This document shows positions 15,284 to 22,477 of a DNA stretch of 22,513 bases, piece after piece; position 1 is the first letter of the stretch; each line of letters begins with the position of its first letter. Position numbers and translations under genes: made by a program. This stretch comes from JBCBWG01 sp964579305 (GTDB lineage Bacteria > Pseudomonadota > Alphaproteobacteria > Rhizobiales > Hyphomicrobiaceae), in the NCBI GenBank assembly GCA_964579305.1, contig CAZOGY010000052.1, forward strand, positions 1 to 22,513, read 5' to 3'. The notes beneath the pieces were generated by a model, which was given only the letters and a program-made list of their open reading frames with translations, had not been told where the DNA came from and did no database searches.

Positions 15284-16048
15284 TCAGCCGACGATGTGAT
15301 AGCCACCGTCGATCATGTGGATGCCACCGGTCACGTTGGCGGCCTCCCGGCTGGCGAGAAACGCGGCGTATGCGCCGACGTCCTCAATGGTCGCCAATTG
15401 GTGTGTCGGGGTCTGATCCGCTGTGCGCTGCATAAGCTCGTCGAAGTGGTCGATGCCGCTGGCTGCGCGGGTCTTGAGCGGGCCTGGCGACAACGCGTGC
15501 ACCGAGATGCCCTTTTCGCCCAGTTCCGCCGCCGCATAGCGGGTCACGCTTTCCAGCGCCGCCTTGACGGGTCCCATCACGTTGTAGTGGTCAACGACTT
15601 TTTCCGACCCGTAAAATGTCACGGTCATACACGTGCCGCCGCGCGGCATAAGCGGTTCCGCCCCGCGGATCATGCGCAAATACGAGTGCACCGAGATATC
15701 CATCGCGGTGGTGAACCCTTCGCGCGAACAGTCGACAACGCGACCGTGCAAATCGTCCTTCGGGCAAAACGCAATCGAATGCAGAAGAATGTCCAGCGAG
15801 CCCCACGTCTCCTGGATTGCAGCGAAAACGCTGTTCAGTTGCGCATCGTCACGCACATCCAGCGGCAGGATCAAATCCGCGTTCAACTGCTCGGCCAACG
15901 GGCGCACGTGCGGTTCGGCTTTGTCGTTCAGGTAGGTAATCGCAAGATCGGCCCCTTGCGCCGCAAAAGCTTGCGCGCATCCCCAGGCGATCGACTGGTC
16001 ATTCGCAATTCCAACGACGAGGGCTTTTCGGCCGGCGAGCGAAAACAT
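15284..16048 (-). CDS. fabI: Enoyl-[acyl-carrier-protein] reductase, FabI-like SDR
   Basis: A 254-residue cytoplasmic NADH-dependent reductase of the divergent short-chain dehydrogenase group that reduces the trans-2-enoyl thioester double bond. The cofactor motif is VVGIANDQSIAWG near residues 11-23. LLHSIAFCPKDDL is the FabI hallmark of strand 4. Tyr155 and Lys162 (HYNVMGPVK) are the catalytic pair, and GGIHMIDGGYHIVG is the C-terminal signature. The position equal to E. coli FabI Tyr146 is Phe145, as in InhA. GGAAGGG lies just upstream of the ATG. It is first in the minus-strand operon, 104 bases before the DUF3141 start, with no terminator between. It may be a cluster-specific paralogue acting on CoA or ACP enoyl substrates rather than the housekeeping FabI. 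Confidence 0.85.
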   Translation of the reverse strand: MFSLAGRKALVVGIANDQSIAWGCAQAFAAQGADLAITYLNDKAEPHVRPLAEQLNADLILPLDVRDDAQLNSVFAAIQETWGSLDILLHSIAFCPKDDLHGRVVDCSREGFTTAMDISVHSYLRMIRGAEPLMPRGGTCMTVTFYGSEKVVDHYNVMGPVKAALESVTRYAAAELGEKGISVHALSPGPLKTRAASGIDHFDELMQRTADQTPTHQLATIEDVGAYAAFLASREAANVTGGIHMIDGGYHIVG

Positions 16049-16153
16049 GTCCCTTCCCCGATTTTGTGCGCCGCAACATAGGCGTACATCAAGAGTGTGA
16101 CGCTTTCTTAAAAATCAAATCCGGTATTCGACCAGCGGTCCGACGCTCCATGG

Positions 16154-16164
16154 ATTGTCACAAT
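16154..16164. promoter_or_regulatory. Possible operator dyad between fabI and the TPR gene
   Basis: ATTGTCACAAT is a perfect dyad (ATTGT/ACAAT around a central C) in the 190-base divergent region, about 106 bases from the FabI start and 75 from the TPR start. Its shape suits a dimeric regulator, but I cannot name one, and a dyad this short can occur by chance. Confidence 0.25.
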
Positions 16165-16238
16165 ATTAACCAATCAGCCTTCCAAGCATGCTACGGTATC
16201 CAGGATTGGGACGTGTTCGCGTTTTGGGGTTTGCGTAA

Positions 16239-16880
16239 ATGAAGTGGGTCGCTTGGAGCCGCCGGGCTCTTGTCGCGGCCGCTGTTCTGTGCGTGCAGAG
16301 CAGCGTGCCGGCCGTCGCTGAAACTGCGTCACAGCGCAGTAATTTCAGTGGGTTGCAGTCGGCGCTTTTGACCCACAGGCGCAACGGCGAAATCGATGCC
16401 GCAATCACAGTGAGCCAGACGATCGTTGCGCGCGCCAAAGCCGCGTTCGGTGACGCGCACCCACTTGTTGCACAGGCCCTCAACAACCTCGCGCTGATGC
16501 AGGATCGCGCCGGTGCTTATGATGCGGCCGAGAGCACGTATGGCCAGGCCCTCGCGATCCTTGGCAAGAGACTTGGCAAATCGCACCCGACGACGGCGCT
16601 CGTTCTCAACAATCTGGCTGCGACGCAATTGGCGCAGTGCAAGCTCCACGAAGCGCGTCGTAGCTATTTGCGGGCCGCGAACGTTCTGACGCTGCGGCTT
16701 GGCACCGGGCATCGCGACGCGCGCATGGCGCTCGGCAACTTTCGCCGGTTGAGCCGCGCGCTTGGAATGGTTGATCCCGAGGAGGCGCGGGCCAATGCTT
16801 ACGCTTCGCCCGGTGGCTTTCAGTTGCGGCCAACGCCGCGACGCGATCATGCGCAAATCCCGCCACGCTGCTTATCCTGA
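16239..16880 (+). CDS. Exported tetratricopeptide-repeat protein
   Basis: A 213-residue protein with a Sec-type signal peptide: WSRR, then a hydrophobic core, then a likely cleavage near VPAVAE. It is probably periplasmic. At least two 42-residue kinesin-light-chain-like TPR units follow. HPLVAQALNNLALMQDRAGA starts the first, HPTTALVLNNLAATQLAQCK the second, and HRDARMALGNFRRLSRALG looks like a degenerate third. The C-terminal 35 residues are proline/arginine-rich and unlike a TPR. No enzymatic domain is present, so it probably mediates protein contacts. The ATG at 16239 is chosen because it begins the signal peptide; the ribosome site is weak. It stands alone, divergent from fabI and separated from otsB by 276 bases. 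Function unknown. Confidence 0.75.
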   Translation: MKWVAWSRRALVAAAVLCVQSSVPAVAETASQRSNFSGLQSALLTHRRNGEIDAAITVSQTIVARAKAAFGDAHPLVAQALNNLALMQDRAGAYDAAESTYGQALAILGKRLGKSHPTTALVLNNLAATQLAQCKLHEARRSYLRAANVLTLRLGTGHRDARMALGNFRRLSRALGMVDPEEARANAYASPGGFQLRPTPRRDHAQIPPRCLS

Positions 16881-17004
16881 GGCGGAAGACCCGGTTGGCG
16901 GCTTGTGTGTGTTTGCGGGGGCGGGTGGCGGCCGACTGGCGGGTCGTAGAGCCGTTTTCGGGCTCGGCCAGCGCCGGCCATGACAAATGCAAGGCGATTG
17001 GCTA

Positions 17005-17076
17005 GTGTTCCGTTTCAGACATTTGCCACCAGACGACTGAAGGGTGCAGAGCGAATATCTGAAACATAAGGAACAC
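17005..17076 (+). repeat. Palindromic repeat family 2, copy A, upstream of otsB
   Basis: The left arm GTGTTCCGTTTCAGACAT (17005-17022) pairs with ATATCTGAAAC (17055-17065) and GGAACAC (17070-17076), with a 4-base bulge (ATAA) and one mismatch. It forms a long stem around 32 bases. The first 36 bases (17005-17040) recur at 22478-22513 with two differences. The element ends 80 bases before the otsB start, so it is either in the leader or upstream of the promoter. Confidence 0.65.
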
Positions 17077-17156
17077 GAGCAAGTCTGTGTTTCTCGTGTT
17101 GCTCTTGCCATTTGCGTTTGCTCGCTGACCTCGCCGCAACGGGGAGGCAAACGGCA

Positions 17157-17990
17157 ATGACGCAACACGAGGGACAGGTCAATTCCGACCACTTCCATAG
17201 GGCGCCCATGTCCCTTTCCAACCCGCCCGTTCCGCACCCCAGCGGCATCGCACTTTTCCTTGACTTCGATGGCACGCTGGCGGAACTCGCCGCGTCACCC
17301 GACGCCGTTGTCGTCCCCGCCGACGTCATTGCGACGCTGCAAGCTTTGCAAGAGGCGACCGACGGTGCCGTCGCGATCGTGACGGGACGCGATATCGATA
17401 CAATCGACCGCTTTATCGCCCCGCTCCGGCTGCCGGTCGCAGGTGTGCATGGCCTCGTCCTGCGCGGCCCGGACGGCGCGTTGCAAACGGCTTCAATCCC
17501 GCAAGATACGCTGAGCGATATGGCCCGGCAGCTTGATGCGTTTGCCAGTCAGCGCGCTGGCGTCATCGTGGAACGCAAAACGGGATCGGTTGCGCTTCAC
17601 TATCGCCAGGCGCCGGAGGCCGAAGTCGATTGCATTGCGGCCATGGAAGCGCTGCTAGCCAATACGACTGGCTTTCGCATGCTTGCCGGGAAGGCCGTTG
17701 TGGAGGCGCGCGCGAACGGTCATGATAAGGGGACGGCGATTGCAACCTTTCTGGGCCAAACCGCGTTTTCCAACAGGCGGGCTGTTTTTGCCGGTGATGA
17801 CGTGACCGACGAGGACGGCTTCCGTGTCGTCAATGCCCACACGGTTAGAGACGCCGCCGGCGGCATAACCATCAAGGTTGGCCCCGGTGAGACGCATGCG
17901 CGCTATCGGCTCGACACGGTTGCCCAACTTCACGCCTGGCTTGCTGCGGTGGCGGCCCTGAGCGGTCACTCCAATCCGGAGACCCTATGA
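17157..17990 (+). CDS. otsB: Trehalose-6-phosphate phosphatase
   Basis: A 277-residue HAD-superfamily phosphatase that dephosphorylates trehalose 6-phosphate in the cytoplasm, the last step of trehalose synthesis. Motif I is FLDFDGTLAE (nucleophile Asp36, acid/base Asp38), motif II is IVTGRD (Thr76), motif III is HDKGTA (Lys191), and motif IV is AGDDVTDEDGF (Asp214, Asp215, Asp218). The cap region includes VERKTGSVALHYR, typical of OtsB. Start: GGGGAGG at 17141-17147 lies 9 bases before the ATG at 17157. An in-frame TTG at 17112 and an ATG at 17208 are less well supported. Its stop overlaps the next start by ATGA. It is first in a four-gene operon with a GH15 enzyme, OtsA and glucokinase. Confidence 0.93.
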   Translation: MTQHEGQVNSDHFHRAPMSLSNPPVPHPSGIALFLDFDGTLAELAASPDAVVVPADVIATLQALQEATDGAVAIVTGRDIDTIDRFIAPLRLPVAGVHGLVLRGPDGALQTASIPQDTLSDMARQLDAFASQRAGVIVERKTGSVALHYRQAPEAEVDCIAAMEALLANTTGFRMLAGKAVVEARANGHDKGTAIATFLGQTAFSNRRAVFAGDDVTDEDGFRVVNAHTVRDAAGGITIKVGPGETHARYRLDTVAQLHAWLAAVAALSGHSNPETL

Positions 17991-19777
17991 GTTCACTTGA
18001 CCTCGGCATGATCGGCAACTGCTCGTTTGCCGCGCTTATTGATGCCTCAGGACGTCTTGTTTGGTGTTGCTTGCCGCGATTTGACGGTGACCCTGTTTTC
18101 AACGCGCTTATTAACGGCGATCCTCCTGTGCGCGAAGACGGCGATGGGCTGATGGCTGTCGACCTGCATGGCCTGACCCGCGCGTCTCAATCCTACGCGC
18201 CGCGCACCGCGATCTTGAAAACGCGGCTTGAGAGCGATGACGGGGTCGTCGAGATCACCGACTTTGCGCCGCGTTATCAAGACCGCGGCCGGCCGTTTCG
18301 CCCGCGCACCTTGGTGCGGCGGATCAACGTTCTTTCGGGAAGCCCACGGATCCGACTGCGTGTGCGGCCGACCTTTGACCATGGCGCGATCACGCCGAAG
18401 CGGACGCGAGGCTCCAACCACATCCGATATGTGGGCGACGCCCTGACCTTGCGTCTGACCACCGACGCGGCGGTTGACCATGTCCTTGCCGAAACGTGGT
18501 TCACTTTGAATGGGCCGCTCAACTTGATCCTTGGGCCCGATGAGCCGCTTTCGGACAGTCCAGCTTTGATCGCGCGTGAGTTTGAAGAACGCACGATGGA
18601 TTACTGGCTGGGGTGGACACGACGCCTGGCGCTGCCGATGGAGTGGCAGGACGCGGTGATCCGTGCGGCGATCACGCTCAAATTGTGCTCGTACGAAGAG
18701 ACCGGCGCCATCGTGGCGGCCGTGACGACGTCAATTCCCGAGGCGCCGCATAGCGGGCGGAACTGGGATTACCGATATTGCTGGATCCGCGACGCCTTTT
18801 TCGTCGTGCGGGCGCTCAACAACCTCGCCGCCGTGCGCAGCATGGAAAACTACTTTGGTTGGATGATGGATGTCGTCGCGGATGCCGACGGCGGCCATGT
18901 CCAGCCCGTGCTCGGGATTGGTCTTGAAAAGGATCTGATCGAACGACAGGTCAGCACGCTTGCGGGTTATCGCGGTATGGGCCCGGTGCGGATTGGCAAT
19001 CAGGCGCATGAGCACCGCCAGTTCGACGTCTACGGCAACATTATACTGGGGGCCGCACAGGCCTTCGTCGACCAGCGGATGACGCGCCTGGCGGGTTTGC
19101 GTGAGTTTGAACGCCTGGAACAAGTCGGCAATGAAGCCTACCGCCTTTACGACAAACCAGACGCGGGAATGTGGGAATTGCGGACCCGCGAGCGCGTACA
19201 TACGTCTTCGAGCTTGATGTGTTGGGCAGCCTGCGATCGCCTGGCAAAAATTGCGAACGCCCTGTCCCTGCCGGATCGCGCAGCGGCATGGCGGACCAGA
19301 GCCGACGAGATCCGCGCTGCGGTCCTGACGCGCGCCTGGTCGGACAAACGTCAAGCGTTCGTGGAAAGCTTTGAGGGCGAAGCGCTCGATGCCAGTGTAC
19401 TGCTGCTGGCCGAGGTCGGATTGATCGACGCCAATGACCCGCGTTTCGTGGCCACCGTGGAGCGGATTGACGATGTGCTGGCCGACGGCGTGTTCGTGCG
19501 CCGATATGAGGCCGCCGATGATTTTGGCGTGCCCGAGACCGCGTTCAACATCTGCGCGTTCTGGCGGCTTGATGCCCTTGCGCGGATTGGCCGGACGCAG
19601 GAGGCCTGCGAGATCTTTGAAACGCTCTTGCAGAGCCGCAGCCAGGCAGGCCTGATGTCGGAAGACACTGATCCTAAGACCGGCGAGCTGTGGGGGAACC
19701 TGCCCCAGACCTACTCAATGGTCGGGATCATCAATTCTGCAATGCGCTTATCGAAACCGTGGGAGAGCGTCGTATGA
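17987..19777 (+). CDS. Glycoside hydrolase family 15 protein (glucoamylase/trehalase type)
   Basis: A 596-residue two-part protein with an N-terminal beta-sandwich region (GMIGNCSFAALID, then WCCLPRFDGDPVF) and a C-terminal alpha/alpha-barrel. Barrel motifs are NWDYRYCWIRDAFF from residue 259, VGNQAHEHRQFDVYGN, and WELRTRERVHTSSSL, in which Glu397 fits the general acid. SEDTDPKTGELWGNLPQTYS contains Glu559, a candidate general base. There is no signal peptide, so it is cytoplasmic. GH15 enzymes release beta-glucose from alpha-glucosides; some, such as mycobacterial ones, are trehalases. Position between otsB and otsA with four-base overlaps on both sides favours trehalose or a trehalose-linked glucan as substrate. 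That is inference; glucoamylase or dextranase activity remains possible. Confidence 0.9.
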   Translation: MSSLDLGMIGNCSFAALIDASGRLVWCCLPRFDGDPVFNALINGDPPVREDGDGLMAVDLHGLTRASQSYAPRTAILKTRLESDDGVVEITDFAPRYQDRGRPFRPRTLVRRINVLSGSPRIRLRVRPTFDHGAITPKRTRGSNHIRYVGDALTLRLTTDAAVDHVLAETWFTLNGPLNLILGPDEPLSDSPALIAREFEERTMDYWLGWTRRLALPMEWQDAVIRAAITLKLCSYEETGAIVAAVTTSIPEAPHSGRNWDYRYCWIRDAFFVVRALNNLAAVRSMENYFGWMMDVVADADGGHVQPVLGIGLEKDLIERQVSTLAGYRGMGPVRIGNQAHEHRQFDVYGNIILGAAQAFVDQRMTRLAGLREFERLEQVGNEAYRLYDKPDAGMWELRTRERVHTSSSLMCWAACDRLAKIANALSLPDRAAAWRTRADEIRAAVLTRAWSDKRQAFVESFEGEALDASVLLLAEVGLIDANDPRFVATVERIDDVLADGVFVRRYEAADDFGVPETAFNICAFWRLDALARIGRTQEACEIFETLLQSRSQAGLMSEDTDPKTGELWGNLPQTYSMVGIINSAMRLSKPWESVV

Positions 19778-21156
19778 CCCGGCTTGTGATGGCGTCGAAC
19801 CGCGTTGCTGATCCTGCGAAAGGGTCGCAGTCAGGGGGGCTCGCCGTCGCGCTTGGAGATGCACTGCGAGAATATGGCGGGCTCTGGTTTGGTTGGGATG
19901 GAAAGACCGACGACAGCCCATCGGCCGATCGCGTCGCGCTTGAGGATGGGGGCGACTACAAAACCGCAACTCTGTCACTGACAAGCGCGGAGCATGCGGG
20001 CTATTACAACGGCATGGCCAATAATGTTTTATGGCCAGTTTTACATTACCGTTTGGATCTTGCAAGTTTCGACCCGGACTATCTCAGCGCCTACCGCCAG
20101 GTGAATGCGCGATTTGCCGATAATCTTCATGCGCTTGTCTCGCCCGGCGATCTTGTCTGGGTTCATGACTATCACCTGTTTCCACTTGGTGCAGAATTGC
20201 GACAACGCCAATGCGGAAATCCGATTGGATTTTTTCTGCATATTCCGTTCCCGCCTCCGGACATTCTGAAAGCCTTGCCGGATTGCACCTATTTTGTGAG
20301 ATCGCTGTTTTCCTATGACGTTGTCGGCTTCCAAACGAATGGTGATCTCGCGAATTTTCAGCGCTTTGTGACTGAGAATGACTTGGGCGAAGTGCTTGAT
20401 GACGGTCACGTCAGAGCATTCAATCGGACGATCCTTGCGAAGGCCTATCCAATCGGCATTGACGTGGATGCCTTCCGGGCAATGGCGCGCACCCCGGAAG
20501 CGACGGGCATTATCGACAGGCTCTTTCGACGCGAGACCCAGGCATCTCAGATTATTGGCGTTGACCGGCTTGATTACTCAAAAGGTCTGCCAGAGCGCTT
20601 TTTGGCTTTTGAGAAGCTTCTCGTCGCCTACCCGGAGAATCGAAAACGGGTCACGCTGATGCAGATTGCCCCGCCAACGCGTGAGGATGTCGATGCGTAT
20701 GGCGAAATCCGCGAGGAGCTGGAACGGCTTTCGGGCGCGGTCAACGGCAGATTTGGTGATTTCGATTGGACACCGATCCGGTACATCCACCGCTCACTGC
20801 CGCGCGCCACCTTGGCAGCCCTGTTTCGCGGCAGCCGTATCGGGCTTGTCACGCCATTGCGCGATGGCATGAACCTTGTTGCAAAAGAATATGTCGCAGC
20901 ACAAAATGACGATGATCCAGGTGTTCTTGTGTTGTCGCAATTCGCGGGCGCGGCTGAGGACCTGATTGAAGCCGTGATTGTCAATCCGCACGATACCACC
21001 GAAGTCGCCGAGGCTATTCAAACGGCGATGAATATGTCTCGGGAGGAGCGCTGTGAACGGCATGCAGCGCTGATGACGCGGATCCGGACGCACGATGTTG
21101 AAAATTGGCGGCGCACATTTCTGCGCGATTTGGAAACGGCAATGGACGTGACGTGA
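19774..21156 (+). CDS. otsA: Alpha,alpha-trehalose-phosphate synthase (UDP- or NDP-glucose)
   Basis: A 460-residue GT20 glycosyltransferase that joins a nucleotide-glucose to glucose 6-phosphate, giving trehalose 6-phosphate. Motifs in order: MASNRVADPAKGSQSGGLAV at the N-terminus, VWVHDYHLFPLG, IGFFLHIPFPPPDI, and GVDRLDYSKGLPERF (Arg265 and Lys270, with the same spacing as E. coli Arg262/Lys267, which contact the donor phosphates). TPLRDGMNLVAKEYVA and LSQFAGAAEDL follow. Length is normal for OtsA. The ATG at 19774 overlaps the GH15 stop (ATGA), which fixes the start. The frame continues upstream to 19690, but that part is antiphase reading of the GH15 gene. Its stop overlaps the glk start. 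The donor nucleotide cannot be told from sequence. Confidence 0.95.
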   Translation: MTRLVMASNRVADPAKGSQSGGLAVALGDALREYGGLWFGWDGKTDDSPSADRVALEDGGDYKTATLSLTSAEHAGYYNGMANNVLWPVLHYRLDLASFDPDYLSAYRQVNARFADNLHALVSPGDLVWVHDYHLFPLGAELRQRQCGNPIGFFLHIPFPPPDILKALPDCTYFVRSLFSYDVVGFQTNGDLANFQRFVTENDLGEVLDDGHVRAFNRTILAKAYPIGIDVDAFRAMARTPEATGIIDRLFRRETQASQIIGVDRLDYSKGLPERFLAFEKLLVAYPENRKRVTLMQIAPPTREDVDAYGEIREELERLSGAVNGRFGDFDWTPIRYIHRSLPRATLAALFRGSRIGLVTPLRDGMNLVAKEYVAAQNDDDPGVLVLSQFAGAAEDLIEAVIVNPHDTTEVAEAIQTAMNMSREERCERHAALMTRIRTHDVENWRRTFLRDLETAMDVT

Positions 21157-22193
21157 CGACGCTGGACGCATACGACATTATCTGTGATCTCGGCGGAACG
21201 AACGTTCGCTTTGCCACCGTGAGTGGCGCTGGCGAGATCACCGGTTTGGAAGTCTTTCGCACGGCCGCGCATGCCGGCTTCCCCGAAGCGCTCTCTCATT
21301 ATCTGAAGCATTATCTGCCCGCTTGGGCGCGCACGGGCCGACCGGAGCGACTGACAATTGGTGCGGCCGGGCCAATCGATGGAGACTGGGTTCGCCTGAC
21401 CAACGCGCCTTGGGTCGTGGCCGCTGACGACGTTCGCGGCATGACCGCGACGGGCGATGTTCGACTTTACAATGATTTGCAGGCCGTCGCGCGGGCCATC
21501 CCGGATCTCGTACCCAGCGACCTGTCGATCATACGCCCAGGCGCTGCGACCGGCCAAGGAGCGGGAACGACGCAAAGTTTGGCGCGGGCGCCGGCGCTCG
21601 CGCTCAATGTCGGCACCGGTTTTGGACTGGCCGCGCTGCATCGCTTGGAGGCGGGATCAGCATCGGGGTGGCTTGCGACGTCGACCGAGGCGGGACACAT
21701 GACCGGCTTTGGCTCCGCAAGCGGCGACAGTGCCGGTCGACCTGAGCTCGAACATGACGACGAGACGCTGGAAGACTTTATGTCCGGCGATGGACTTGTC
21801 CGATTTGCCAAACGCTGCTCGCAGGCCGATCGCGGGCCACAGTTCGCATGCGCCTCGGATGTTTTTGCGAACGCGGGTGAGCCGCTATGCCAGCGGATTA
21901 TCGACAGGTTTGGCTGTTGGCTGGGCCGCGCGACCCGCGATCTGATCTTGGCGCATGGCGCTTGGAGCGGTGTGTATTTGACTGGATCGGTGGCGCTTGG
22001 CTGGCTGGAGGCGGGACGGCGCGCAGCGTTCGATCAAGGGTTCGCTGGACCTGCGGCGATGGCCGATCGGCTTGCAGCCGTACCGGTCTTTGCGATCCGG
22101 CACCCCGCACCGGGCCTGGTGGGACTTGCAGCGTTTGCGCGCGAGCCAGGTCACCCAGGTCGCTTAGGTCACCATGGGGCGGCCGGGGCATAG
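21153..22193 (+). CDS. glk: Glucokinase, Glk (non-ROK bacterial) family
   Basis: A 346-residue cytoplasmic kinase forming glucose 6-phosphate from glucose and ATP. Motifs: CDLGGTNVRFA (phosphate loop near residues 11-21), GAAGPIDGDWVRLTNAPW, LYNDLQAVARAIP with catalytic Asp108, ALNVGTGFGLA, STEAGHM with Glu179 and His182 for sugar binding, and VYLTGSVALGWLE. The start is GTG 21153, overlapping the otsA stop as GTGA. There is no good upstream ATG outside otsA. The C-terminal tail (PGHPGRLGHHGAAGA) is encoded partly by three imperfect 9-base units at 22146-22172 and may be a late extension. In this operon it can re-phosphorylate glucose released from trehalose and feed OtsA. Confidence 0.9.
   Translation: MTTLDAYDIICDLGGTNVRFATVSGAGEITGLEVFRTAAHAGFPEALSHYLKHYLPAWARTGRPERLTIGAAGPIDGDWVRLTNAPWVVAADDVRGMTATGDVRLYNDLQAVARAIPDLVPSDLSIIRPGAATGQGAGTTQSLARAPALALNVGTGFGLAALHRLEAGSASGWLATSTEAGHMTGFGSASGDSAGRPELEHDDETLEDFMSGDGLVRFAKRCSQADRGPQFACASDVFANAGEPLCQRIIDRFGCWLGRATRDLILAHGAWSGVYLTGSVALGWLEAGRRAAFDQGFAGPAAMADRLAAVPVFAIRHPAPGLVGLAAFAREPGHPGRLGHHGAAGA
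22146..22172 (+). repeat. Three tandem 9-base units in the 3' end of glk
   Basis: CCAGGTCAC, CCAGGTCGC and TTAGGTCAC follow each other without gap, in frame, encoding PGH-PGR-LGH. They lie seven codons before the stop. This may be slippage that extended the glucokinase tail. Confidence 0.5.
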
Positions 22194-22382
22194 TTCTTTC
22201 AAATTCACATACGCTCTCAGCCGTCATGATCTCGGTTTTGATGGTCGCTTTATCTGGAGTTCCAGGCGATCCCGCCGGGACCCGATCCGCTCTCACAGCG
22301 GGCACACAAAAAACAGCGTCAAGCGCGTCTGAGCGCACTCAGAGCAGTAGCCAATTCTTACGGAATCGTTTTGCAATTCATG

Positions 22383-22434
22383 GATCGGATAAGATTGCTC
22401 TATTTCCAAGATGATCGAGCCTCTTTATCCGATC
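22383..22434. promoter_or_regulatory. Inverted repeat, possible operator or hairpin
   Basis: GATCGGATAA (22383-22392) and TTATCCGATC (22425-22434) are perfect 10-base inverted arms separated by 32 bases. The palindrome CCGCAATTGCGG follows at 22441. This suits a looped or paired binding site for a regulator of a gene beyond the window, but no regulator is identified. Confidence 0.35.
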
Positions 22435-22477
22435 ACTGGACCGCAATTGCGGTCACGTGTGCTCGGATGATGCTCTC

